The notes under the pieces are model-generated. The model ran no database searches. It had not been told where the DNA came from and saw only the letters and a list, made by a program, of their open reading frames with translations. The translations under genes were made by a program, and so were the position numbers. A DNA stretch of 64,000 nt from Stemphylium vesicarium (Eukaryota; Ascomycota; Dothideomycetes; Pleosporales; Pleosporaceae): assembly GCA_004380135.1 (NCBI GenBank), contig QXCR01000124.1, positions 23,820 to 87,819 on the forward strand, written 5' to 3'. The stretch's first letter is position 1. Each line of letters opens with the position of its first letter. This document shows positions 46,700 to 56,200 of this stretch, piece by piece.

Positions 46700-48401
46700 T
46701 CATCTCAAGTCTTTCCCCATCCAGGCCGCTACCACGGCCATAATACCTGCAAACTTGAAAGCAAATGCAGCCGGATCGTCCCTCTTGGACATCTCCACAA
46801 GCTTGAATAATACAGTGCACCCCAGAGCGGCGCCAATCTGGGGTAACGAAATGGCCATATTATGAATAGCCATGATCCCTGCTGTGGTCTCATCCGCGCA
46901 ACTTCCTGCGTCTTGCCTTTCTTTCTCGGCGGTCCCATCGCCTTCTTCTCTTTGTACCTTTAAACTGGTAATCTCGGTGCTAATAAGAGCATATGGCGCC
47001 CATGACGCGATAGACCAAGCAATGCCGAGTGTACCAACGATAATCGTGGCTGCGGGCACAGTATAAACGAAGCAGGTCAAAAACATCAATGCGGAAAACA
47101 AACAGTGTGCCATATACCACACACGTCCAAGTGAAAGCGTAAATACTGTTACGGTCGGCACGTGGTGACCAGAGTCTTGCTGGAGCACGGAATAGCGGGC
47201 GATGAGTGGTAGGACGAGTGACGAAGCGAAGGTGACAGCGGCGAAAAGGAGCGAGGCACGAGTTCCCGCATGCTTGCCCACGTCGATTAGGCGAGGATCA
47301 GCGCTGCCGAAGATTTCAGGGTCGAGGTGGACGTGCTGGTCGATGACAAAGACCTGGTAGACGTAGGTGGTGGAGTAGTAGAGCACAGAGAACCAAGCTG
47401 TGAATGCGCAAAACTGCACCTTGCACACCTGCCTTGTAACTGGCGGGAGATTGCTGGCTGTGCTCCATAGCCGTGCGAATAGCATGACTGCTCCAGGTGT
47501 CGCTCCAACATCGCGGCTGGGCGCGTCCGTCACGAAGGCACATACTGGTGCGATGGTCGTACCGAGTGCCAGCACAGCCAGCACGCAAAGCGCCTTGAAC
47601 TTGGTCTCGCCAAGTATTGGCGCCCATGCCTCGACATCCGCTAATGCAGACGCCGAGATAGCCACAGCGCCCAGGCCGTTGAAGCGTGCACTCCACGCGG
47701 CTGCTTTGCTCTGCTGGCGAGCTGGGCAGCTGTCGATGATGAGGGCGCGGACCCCGCTCTGTAGCGGCTGGATGGCGATGTTGAACGAAAAGACACAGAA
47801 CGCGACGAGAAACTTGGTAAGTGCGCTAGCTTTTGGTGGTCCTGTTGCGTACATGTGCTTATGCGAAGAAGATGTGCTGGTGAGCCAGTTCGATACATCC
47901 TCAGCACAGGCAAGTGCGAGGAGCGAGAGGGAGACGAAGCTGGCGCCACCAGCGATGTACGGTTTCCGCTTTCCCCATGGGTGTCGAGTGCCATCTGAGA
48001 GGGCAGCGAACAGGGGTTGAACGAGCGCACCACTGAGAGGCCCTGAGACCCAGACGAGAGTGGTAATCGAAGTCGGTATCCCGAGACCAGTCATGTAAGG
48101 CGTGCCGTAGGACATCATGATCAACCACAGCACTTGGATGCTAGTTATGAATGTTAGCTGGAACAGTTTCGTATATGCTGGAAAGGCGTCTTGCTCACCC
48201 GAAGTTCGGTAGTGTCAACGCGAGTAACTTCCATCTGCCGATGGAAGGCGTGCAGTCCTTATAACAGTCAAGTGTAACATCTGAGCCGATGTTGCTGCTG
48301 CTACTGTTACTCCTTCTTGAGCTGCCGGCTTCCATTGTCATTTCTGTCATAGACATGGATGGACGAGGGAAACCTCCGTGCATTGTTTTGGAGAAGTTCA
48401 A
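46700..48401 (-). CDS. GPH/MFS sugar-type transporter (SUT1-like)
   Basis: Two minus-strand exons (48401-48199, 48140-46700) give 547 residues. The intron joins ALTLPNFG to IQVLWLIMMSYGTPYM in the first helix. About 12 membrane helices are visible. The signature SGPLSGALVQPLFAALSDGTRHPWGKRKPYIAGG after the second helix and the cytoplasmic loop before the C-terminal half match the fungal sucrose or alpha-glucoside-type GPH:cation symporters. The N-terminus is Ser-rich. A later in-frame ATG at 48383 is possible. In a peptide locus it might export product or import a sugar; a functional role in the cluster is inference from position only. It shares a divergent promoter with the repeat precursor gene. 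Confidence 0.85.
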
Positions 48402-48924
48402 ATATTTCTCTTCGCCTTAGCAGGACTTGCAATAGGATATGTTTTAAGTGGCAGCATCGCGGTAGTCAGTCTGAAGACGTGCTCGCGAGACCGATAATGG
48501 TAGTTGGTGCCGTCGGTAACCGCTGTTTTCGGCGCCGGAAAGAGTTGGCAAAACCGGAGGTAACACCCCACCCGGGTCAACTTTCGGACCCCATCATACT
48601 AACGACTCAGCATCACACTAGCAACTCTACATTCCGGCAACAGCCTCCTTCGGACCGCTATGCATGCTGCCGCTGCCAGGCACGAAATTCCGCCATACAC
48701 GGTCCGGAAGATGCTATGTTGGAAACGAAGACGGCGAACAGAACGCTGGAGCCCTAACGGCGATGAGACTGTTAGTAGAGTATATTAACCATGCCTACGC
48801 GGTCACTTCGAGTCGAATCAGCATCAACGCCAACGAGTACTCAGTCTCTCATTTCGCAACATAAGCCTAGCCCGCATTCACCAATCCAACCCGTTCTTCT
48901 CCAGCAAGACCAACGAGCGCAATC
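48402..48924. promoter_or_regulatory. Divergent promoter between transporter and repeat-peptide precursor
   Basis: TATATTAA at 48781-48788 lies 137 bases before the precursor start. CGG-type motifs include CGGCGCCG near 48532 and TCCGGAAG at 48703-48710; the latter recurs within CTTCCGGAAG in the UstYa copy 1/acetyltransferase promoter. Co-regulation is inference. Confidence 0.45.
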
Positions 48925-49762
48925 ATGAGGTTTTCCAACGTCGTAACCCTGACCCTAATGGCCACTTCAGCCGCGTCTCTCCCTCTTAAACCAGGTAAGC
49001 CATGCACTGGCACAGTCGTAGATGGTGTTTCGATTAGTGCTAACATATGTGATAGCTGGCATGGAGCTCACCCCCCGTGAAGGTCTTGAGGACCTCATGA
49101 GCCGCAATGCGGAACCCGAGCCTCAGAAGCTCAAGGTCGACAAGCGCGAGCCCCAGAAACTCAAGGTCGACAAGCGCGAGCCCCAGAAGCTCAAGGTCGA
49201 CAAGCGCGAGCCCCAGAAGCTCAAGGTCGATAAGCGCGAGCCCCAGAAGCTCAAGGTCGACAAGCGCGAACCCGAAGCTGAGCCTCAGAAACTCAAGGTT
49301 GACAAGCGTGAACCCGAAGCTGAGCCTCAGAAGCTTAAGGTCGATAAGCGCGAGCCCCAGAAGCTCAAGGTCGACAAGCGCGAGCCTCAGAAGCTCAAGG
49401 TCGATAAGCGCGAGCCGCAGAAACTCAAGGTCGACAAGCGCGAGCCGCAGAAACTCAAGGTCGACAAGCGCGAACCCGAAGCTGAGCCTCAGAAGCTTAA
49501 GGTCGACAAGCGCGAGCCCCAGAAGCTCAAGGTCGATAAGCGCGAGCCCCAGAAGCTCAAGGTCGATAAGCGCGAGCCCCAGAAACTCAAGGTCGACAAG
49601 CGTGAACCCGAAGCTGAGCCCCAGAAGCTCAAGGTTGACAAGCGCGAGCCCCAGAAGCTCAAGGTCGATAAGCGCGAGCCTCAGAAGCTTAAGGTCGACA
49701 AGCGCGAACCTGAAGATTTCGAGTCAGAGTTGATGGCTGCTAACCCAAAGCTGACCCTCTGA
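48925..49762 (+). CDS. Kex2-processed repeat precursor (KEP), probable RiPP precursor
   Basis: Two exons (48925-48994, 49056-49762) encode 258 residues. Exon 1 gives a signal peptide (MRFSNVVTLTLMATSAAS). A short leader ending SRNA precedes 18 copies of KLKVDKR. The first follows EPEPQ, 13 follow EPQ and four follow EPEAEPQ. The tail is EPEDFESELMAANPKLTL. All 18 copies are identical in amino acids although the DNA varies at synonymous sites. KR is a Kex2 site. EP and EA are dipeptides of the sort removed by Ste13-type dipeptidyl aminopeptidases, as with EAEA in yeast alpha-factor, so both unit types would mature to QKLKVD. Neighbouring UstYa-like genes, regulator and transporter suggest a dikaritin-like locus. 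It could alternatively be an unmodified secreted or pheromone-like peptide. Confidence 0.92.
49110..49713 (+). repeat. Tandem array of 30-bp and 42-bp coding units
   Basis: The KEP coding repeat: 18 units, 13 of 30 bp, four of 42 bp carrying an extra GAACCCGAAGCT-like insert, and a first unit. Variation between units is confined to synonymous positions (for example GTC/GTT, GAC/GAT, CGC/CGT, CTC/CTT). The 42-bp units share GAACCC rather than GAGCCC, so they probably spread together. Confidence 0.95.
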
Positions 49763-49815
49763 AGTCGAAAGTCGATTAGCGCGAACTCTAGAAGCTGAAC
49801 GTCGACTAAGCAGCT
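49762..49815 (+). repeat. Decayed repeat units downstream of the KEP stop codon
   Basis: From AAG overlapping the stop, the sequence aligns gap-free with about one and a half units of the array: AAGTCGAAAGTCGATTAGCG resembles the KLKVDKR codons, and AAGCTGAACGTCGACTAAGC resembles the next. About 38 of 48 positions match, and the frame is broken by TAG and TAA codons. The array was evidently longer once. Confidence 0.65.
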
Positions 49816-50754
49816 AACTCTAGAGGCGAGAGAAGTCAATACATCTAACCAATGATCAAGTTGTTTTAGTTAAGATAGATTACAATGATAAACTAGAACA
49901 TTCTGTCCAATAGTAAGCCCAAAATGAATCATTAGATTGAGCAACGAATTTCATCAATTCAAAGATGTTTGATGTTAATTATCGGCACGTTTATTTCGTT
50001 CGAGACTACCGGGGTGACATTGGAAGGTGCAGCGATGAGGCGATGAAAAAGATAGAAGAAGCAACGCATAATTGGAATACAGAAGCATTAGGTAACACGA
50101 CGCGAACGTCTTCTGAATAGGGTACAGGAATAGTGTTACGGTTTGGGAAGTAAGGGCATTGCGCATGTCACGTGCGTTGTCCTGGCGCTCCTCCCTCACT
50201 TTCATGAGCACTTTCTCCCATTACAAGCATCAGAGATATGTCATGTAAACAGACCTTGCTGCTGGCCTTTAAGAGGCCAACTCGAGCAGAACAACAATAC
50301 ACTTCATACTCTCATTACTGCTTCGCGCAGTTGCACTTTGATTTGCTACATTCTACACCACAATAAATAGAGTGATATGGTCATGAAAGGATCCTTTCAC
50401 TTATCTTTCTTGTGAACATGACGCAATGCAAGGCCCTACACAAGCCCCTAAGTCCAGCATATTACAGAACAGCAGGGTTGCACACTGATAGATCCGGGTG
50501 TTGGCCGGCCTTGTCATGGCACTATCGATGCCGGTATACCGGTAGGGCGACAACAGCTTGAGCAGTGCACTACGGATTCCCCGAGACTACCATGGACGAT
50601 TAGCAAAGCGAAGTGAATGTGTGTGCGAAGGCAGACGTATAAAGGTCTAGAAGTTTCCTCCCTCCGAAACGTCAACTGTTATCCACCAACAGCTCTCCCC
50701 GGTTCTATATCTTCTACTCGTCCAATCTGCTGCACGACCGCTTCAACAGACACT
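49816..50754. other. Intergenic, KEP 3' flank and promoter of a truncated secreted gene
   Basis: A/T-rich DNA directly after the precursor, then ordinary composition. No gene is supported. TATAAA at 50638-50643 probably serves the small gene at 50755. Confidence 0.45.
50638..50643 (+). promoter_or_regulatory. TATA box of the truncated secreted-protein gene
   Basis: TATAAA 112 bases before the ATG at 50755, followed by a pyrimidine-rich leader. Confidence 0.45.
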
Positions 50755-51050
50755 ATGAGCTTCTTCATCTTCATCGCGAGCATTATCGCTGGGTACGTAT
50801 TTTCTCCGCCGCTTGCTTTGCAATATCAGCATGTCTGACGAAAACCTCCAGCGCATCCTCCGTCGCTAGCCAGATCGAGCTCCCAGACGGGCAAAAGATC
50901 TGTGGATGTCGCATCCCCCGTACTGCAGACCGGCCTTCAGTCGTCTTCGCTGGGGTACCCGGTACCGAAGTAGGCGGAAGGAAATGGTACAAGCCCCTAC
51001 CAAAAACGCCCGCATTATGGCCTATTATAACCTACTTTAGTATAATATAG
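50755..51050 (+). pseudogene. Small secreted-protein gene running into transposon sequence
   Basis: Exons 50755-50792 and 50852-51050 give a 78-residue reading. MSFFIFIASIIAGASS is a good signal peptide, followed by IELPDGQKICGCRIPRT and GVPGTEVGGRKWYKPLPKT. From about codon 67 the DNA becomes A/T-rich and the frame ends at TAG (51048-51050) in transposon-like sequence. The gene therefore looks truncated or its 3' end replaced by an insertion. Two Cys survive; no family is recognised. It might encode a small effector-like protein in intact relatives. Confidence 0.5.
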
Positions 51051-51460
51051 TATAAAAGTCCTAAAAGTAGTATTCAGAGGCTACTTCTACTATATGGCCA
51101 TATACTTATATATTATAGACTATATCATTATAGCGTCTATAGCGTCTTTAGAATAGTTTACTCTCTTTGTCGCGCATCTATTTCTTTACCCTCTTCCTAT
51201 TACTACGCGCCCTAAACTCCTAAAGAGTAGTAAGACGAGCTCTATTCTTAACTATTAAGGTCCCTTCTGCCTAAACCCGCTTCCTTTTATGCGATCTACG
51301 TCGCGTAGTAGCCTTATCTACCGCTTATAGTTCTATAATCTCCTTATGCGCTAATACTAGCTTATACGTAATAATTACAACCCCCTTTAAGACCTTCTTA
51401 AAGGCCTCTACTATAGATATTAGTAAGCTATTGTCTGGCCTGACACGGCCTGACAATAGT
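51020..51460 (-). mobile_element. RIP-mutated pogo/Fot1-like transposase fragment
   Basis: Minus-strand reading gives a stop-containing C-terminal transposase tail with the basic run KATTRRRSHKRKRVQ and an EFRARSNRKRVNARRRTKG-like end, typical of pogo-type elements after the DDE domain. The only open part, to 51549, is EAFKKVLKGVVIITYKLVLAHKEIIEL. An inverted repeat at 51429-51460 (CTATTGTC ... GACAATAG) may mark an element end. Strong TpA enrichment indicates RIP. Family assignment is moderate. Confidence 0.45.
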
Positions 51461-52139
51461 AATGATATAAATATTTCTATAATGCGAGGTGCGCGGTACA
51501 CATGTCGCAGTAGTTGCGTTATAGCGGTGGAACAGGAGCTAGTCCACAACTAGGCAAGCAGGGGATGCTGCTGATGTCACGCCAAATGGTTTTTGTGCGC
51601 TAGACGTCTTACAAGCAGTGACTCCAAGCCAAAGAGAAGGAGTTCTCTTGACGTGAGATTTGCGCAGGAGGCGCAGCAACAGGCAGATGGATTGAAGCCC
51701 TGCGACCCCCTCATGCTATGTCAACAACGTGAAGCTGCAGCCTTGCTTGGCAGGACCCTGGTCGACCGTTCATCGACTTGAAAAATTCAGACGGCAATCA
51801 CAAACCTCAAAGACATAGTGGTATGCATAAAATACATTACTAATACGTAGTTTTCCGGCCTTAGTAGTAAAGTAGTCGCCCGTCCCATGGATGGAAATCG
51901 CGAACGACAATCTGGCCCTCGGTAAAAGGACACGCGAGCAGACTTGCTATCAGTCAGTTCAGTCAGTCCAGAGGCCTCTAGACTAACTAAACTAATATTT
52001 AAAAGTTACTAAACTAGACTAAACTAATTACTAAGACTTTTTAGATAAATTAAAACTAACTAAACTAAATTAATGTTACTATTACTATAGACTAACTAGA
52101 CTAACCTAAATTAGATTAACTAATATTAAATTAGAATAG
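51461..52139. other. Spacer between transposon relics
   Basis: 51461-51960 has normal base composition with one unsupported 62-codon frame (51593-51781). 51960-52139 is A/T-rich with repeated ACTAAACTA-like words. No gene is recognised. Confidence 0.4.
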
Positions 52140-52876
52140 CTACTCTTATATTCTTAAAATTTCTTCCTCTAATAGTATACGTGCTAGCCTATAAGTAGAG
52201 GTAGTTACTAGCTATATATTAAGCCTCTTCTAGCTCTTTAAACTTTATAAAGCTATAATAAGCTCTAGCTTTATTTAGAGTCTCTGCGTGCCTAATATAT
52301 TACTAAGCTTACTAAATATCCACTCGTAGTCTACTACTACTACTAGTATTATAAGTATATTAATAGCAAACTTAGAGAGTACTAGAAATTATCTAGTAAC
52401 TAACTTCTAGTAGAGTAGTAGGTTAAGTAAGAGCTAGTTCTTCTTAGCTAATACTAGTTACTACCTCTAGATCTTATATTTATTCTCCTTTAGACTTACC
52501 TCTACCTATTATAGATTAGTCTTAATTAACGACTATAGAAAGACTAATCGCGACGCTAATAACCCTAGCTAGGGCTTCTTTTATAGCGGCGTTACTACGT
52601 TAGCTACGTTAACTATAGCATTACTTCGCTCTTATTATATTCGCAAGAACGCCTAATAGTTATTATTAAGCTAGCTGTCGCGATAGTAGACGCTATTATA
52701 GGCGGTAATATAGGTGTTAGGCATCTTCTAGAGCGCCGTAAGGTGGTTCTTATAGTATAGATAAAAGACTATAGTAGCGTAGTAAATAGGCGTATTAGTA
52801 AATTTTTTATAGTACTTAGTAAGCTTACTATATATAAGGTTACTATACGTAATAAGATAGTCTTTAGGCGTATTAA
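52140..52876 (-). mobile_element. RIP-mutated hAT transposase, C-terminal part
   Basis: Minus-strand translation with stop codons shows KYYKKFTNTPIYYATIV, then L.KMPNTYITAYNSVYYRDS and, after about 110 codons, a dimerisation region with VLSKFAINILIILVVV.DYEWIFSKL, matching the C-terminus of fungal hAT transposases. Most stops are TAG in place of CAG or TGG. The upstream part of the transposase is cut off exactly at the LTR at 52877, so the Gypsy element inserted into it. Confidence 0.6.
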
Positions 52877-53084
52877 TGTCACGGGATAGGCAGGCAGGGA
52901 AGATAGGTGCACGTGATCGGTATATTCACTACGTAGCGCTGACAGGGCGGGGTCAGGTTAAGACAAGGACGTAGCTCAAGGAGCGTACGACGGGGCGCGT
53001 TCGCGCGGAATTTCAGTGATCGCGCAGCTGCTCGCTTAGCAGCTTGGCGCGCTCTCGTTGGCTATTTGGGCCAGCGCCGTGACA
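52877..53084 (-). repeat. 3' LTR of the minus-strand Gypsy element (208 bp)
   Basis: The ends are TGTCACGG and CCGTGACA, a proper TG...CA terminus with 8-base inverted ends. Just outside on the high-coordinate side is the polypurine tract (as CTCCCCTCCTC on the plus strand). Its base composition is near normal, so this LTR was largely spared by RIP. Confidence 0.7.
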
Positions 53085-55963
53085 GTACTCCCCTCCTCAG
53101 GCGGAGCTCCGACGACGCAATCAACGGGGCTTGTCTAGGTAACGGCGGTAGAAGTTCTTAATAATCTCCTAGGCGTTCTCTATATAATTAGCTAGTTCTT
53201 TAGTAGATTTATTATACCTAGCCTACTTTATAATATACTTTAGCTAGGGACGGCCTTCTTAGCCGCGGCAATCCTAATAGGAGTCTAGGATATTCTTAAT
53301 CTTCTATTCCTCTATTCTCTTAACTTAGATAGAAGGGGGCGGCTTATAATACTACTTAGGTAGTAGGTTAGTAGCTATAGAGTAAAAGAGGCTAATATAG
53401 AATATAAGGTAGATCTTTATTAAAGCGGGTAGTTCTAGATAATAGGCGTATAGGCTTACTACCTTTGTAACCTTAAAGGGTCTTAGGAACTTTTAGTCTA
53501 GTTTCTTCTATAGGCAGGTAGTCTTAATATTATAGGCGTTTAGCTAGACTAGGTCGTTCTTAAAGAACTAGCGGGCGGGCTTACGTTTCCTATTAGCGTA
53601 CTTCTCATGCTAGGCTTGCGCGACGCAGATCTTAGCGCGCAGGTACTTGTGGATAGTCTTCATCTTTAGGGCTAGGTCTTTAGCATCTCGTATAGCTAGC
53701 TATTAACTTAGTTTAATAGGCTTAAATCCTAGGCGGGGGTAGAAGCTATAGTTCGCGAAGAACGGCGTTATATAGGTACTCTTATTATTAGCGTTATTTA
53801 CTATAAACTTAGCTAGTAGTAGCTATCTTACCTAGTTATTCTATAAGTATAAGACCTAGCTTTGTAGGTACTACTCTAGAAAGGAGTTTATTCTCTCTAT
53901 CTATCTATTAGTCTCTAGGTAGTATGTAGTTAATAGGAGGGACTAGATCCCTAGGCGTTAAATTAGGTAATTTTAGAATTTAGATATAAATTATAGTCCC
54001 TAGTCTAATATAATAGTCTTAGGTAGACTATATAGTTTCTAGATATACTTTATAAATAGTTATACTACTTCCTTAGTATTATAAGTGCTATTATAGGCGA
54101 TAAAGTGCTTTATCTTAGTAAGTCTATCTACTATAACTAAGATAGTATTAAATCTACTACTCTTAGGTAGGTGCGTAATAAAATCTATTAATAAGTCTTA
54201 TTAAGCTTAGTTAGGTATTAGTAGTAGCTTTAGAACTCTCTATTTTACTTCTTAAAACGTTATAATTTTTCTATAAGTATAGTAGTTCTAGGTCTATTAC
54301 TTAACGTAGTCTAATATTCTAGGCTAGTAGTATTCCTAGAATAGGGCTTTATAGGTTCTTAACTAGCCTATATAGCTAGAGACGGGGCTTTCGTGGTATA
54401 TCTATAGCAGCTCGGCGTATAGCCCTAGATCGTTAGGTACGTACAGGCGGTCCTAGTAGTATAGGTAACCCTTATATTCTATATATTTAGCTAGTATAAT
54501 CCTCTTATAGCGGCTCTACTTAGTGTAGAGGGCTTATAGGATAGACTTTAGATCCTTATCGTTCTAGTATCTATGGGTGAATAGGTCCCTTATAGCTAGA
54601 GGCAGTAGCGGAGTAGATCTCTCTAGTGGCAGTATCGGACGGGCTGGTTTAGCGGCTGGGTCTGGCAAAGCTGGTTCAGGGGTCGATGTAGCGCGGGCGC
54701 GCGTGATTAGGAATAGGCGGACAGTATAGCTATTAGCAAAGCGGACTTTCTTAGGTTTTAGGGAAACCGGCGGTGTCGGCGGTGCATTAGTAAGGCGGGC
54801 GGCAGCTAGTACGGGTGTTATAGTAGGGGTGTCTAGCAGGGTTAGAAGCGGCTTAAGGTTCTCCTTCTTTATAACTACTTAGCTCTAGTGCTATAGGCGT
54901 TTATCCCTCTTCTTAGGTAGGTCCTCTAACCTCCTAGTTAGTGCGTTAGGCTTCGCGCCTAGCTTGCTAGGGCGGTACGTAATCTAGAAATTAAAGTAGA
55001 ATAGAAATTTAGACTAGCGGGCTTATTATTAGTTTAGTAACTTTATAGTTATAAAGTATTCTAGATTATAGTAGTCTATAATAACCTTAATTAAGAATAT
55101 AATTCTTTCTAGCTTAGGTCTCTATTTCTTAAAGTATTATATAATTATAAGTAACTCTTTATTATATATCTTATAGTTATACTTAGTCGTAGAATATTTT
55201 TTAGAGAAGAATACTATAGGTTATAGAATTCTATTATCCCTATACTAAGATAGGACTCTAGTAGAGACGTAGTTAGACGCGTTAGTTTCTAGGATAATCT
55301 CTTTTTTCTAATTAAATAGGGCTAGAATTAGAGCTCTAGTAAAGGCAGCCTTTAAGTAGTTAAAAGCGTCTTAGTAGTTACTATTCTAATAGAAATTTAC
55401 ATCCTTCTTTATAAGGGCGACTAGCGAGGTTATAATCTCTAAGAAGTCTTATATAAACTAGTAGTAGAAGTTACTAAATCTAATAAACGCTTAGACGTTA
55501 GTTAGATAGGATAGGGTATTCTATTCTTAAATTATCTAGATCTTCTTTAGGTCTATATAGATGCCTTCGCGTCTTATAATAATATTAAGGAACGTTGTCT
55601 CCTCCTTAAAGAATTCACATTTCTAGATCTTAGCGTATAACCTAGCTTCTTATAGGGTAGTTAGTACTAATTATAGGTAGTTCTTATATTCCTCTTAAGT
55701 TTAGCTATAAATTAGAATATTATCTAGGTAAGTAGTGTAGAATATATCTAGGTATTCTCTTAGGGTATCGTTAATAAACCTCTAGAAAGTGGCTAGTGCT
55801 CTAGAGAGCCCAAACGGCATCACGAGGCTCTCGTACAGGCTAAACCGTGTGCGGAACGCTATTAGGTACTCTTAGCCTTCCTTTATACGCATATTATTAA
55901 AGGCAGCAATAATATTAACCTTAGAGAAAAACTTTATCCCCTTTAGGTTATTTAGGCTCTCTT
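52877..55963 (-). mobile_element. RIP-mutated chromodomain Gypsy retrotransposon, 3' part
   Basis: Reading the minus strand, a reverse transcriptase (AFNNMRIKEG.EYLIAFRTR, YESLVMPFGLSRALATF, DNILIYS) is followed by RNase H, integrase and a chromodomain (ILDSYQDCRG, KELANYIENA.EIIKNFYRR), a polypurine tract GAGGAGGGGAG and the 3' LTR. Most stops are TAG or TAA at former CAG/TGG codons. The 5' part (gag, protease, start of RT, 5' LTR) is missing: the element is cut within RT where the next retrotransposon begins at 55964. It is a dead copy. Confidence 0.8.
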
Positions 55964-56200
55964 TGTAACACTTAGGCCGAAGGCCTGCAGTTGGGCGCAT
56001 TCAGTCCCAACATGTTTGCTTCTTGCACTCGCGCCTTGGCGAAGATACCTGCTTTTAACCTACGCTTCGCGCAAGGGAAGAGAGGCAAGAATTATTCTCC
56101 TTACTACCCCCTATCTAGTATAGTAATATAGAGCTATCCCCTACTATTCTATTATAGTATAAAGTAAATACTATTACTTATAACTACCTCTTATATAATA
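55964..56200 (+). repeat. 5' LTR of the plus-strand Gypsy element
   Basis: 237 bp beginning TGTAACACTTAGGCC. The first about 110 bases are nearly free of RIP, and the remainder is mutated relative to the 3' LTR. Differences between the two LTRs are C-to-T and G-to-A transitions. Confidence 0.85.

Noticed and set aside
49110..49713. Regular repeats as a CRISPR array
   Set aside because: The units are contiguous coding repeats without unique spacers, in a eukaryotic gene with a signal peptide and intron.
49107..49733. A 208-codon Arg/Ser-rich frame inside the KEP repeats
   Set aside because: It is the shifted reading of the same 30-bp repeat and lacks a signal peptide; the KEP frame has signal, intron and Kex2 logic.
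48925..49762. KEP gene as a victorin precursor
   Set aside because: Repeat design and UstYa partners are similar in principle, but the core QKLKVD is not the GLKLAF core of victorin and lacks its aromatic residue.
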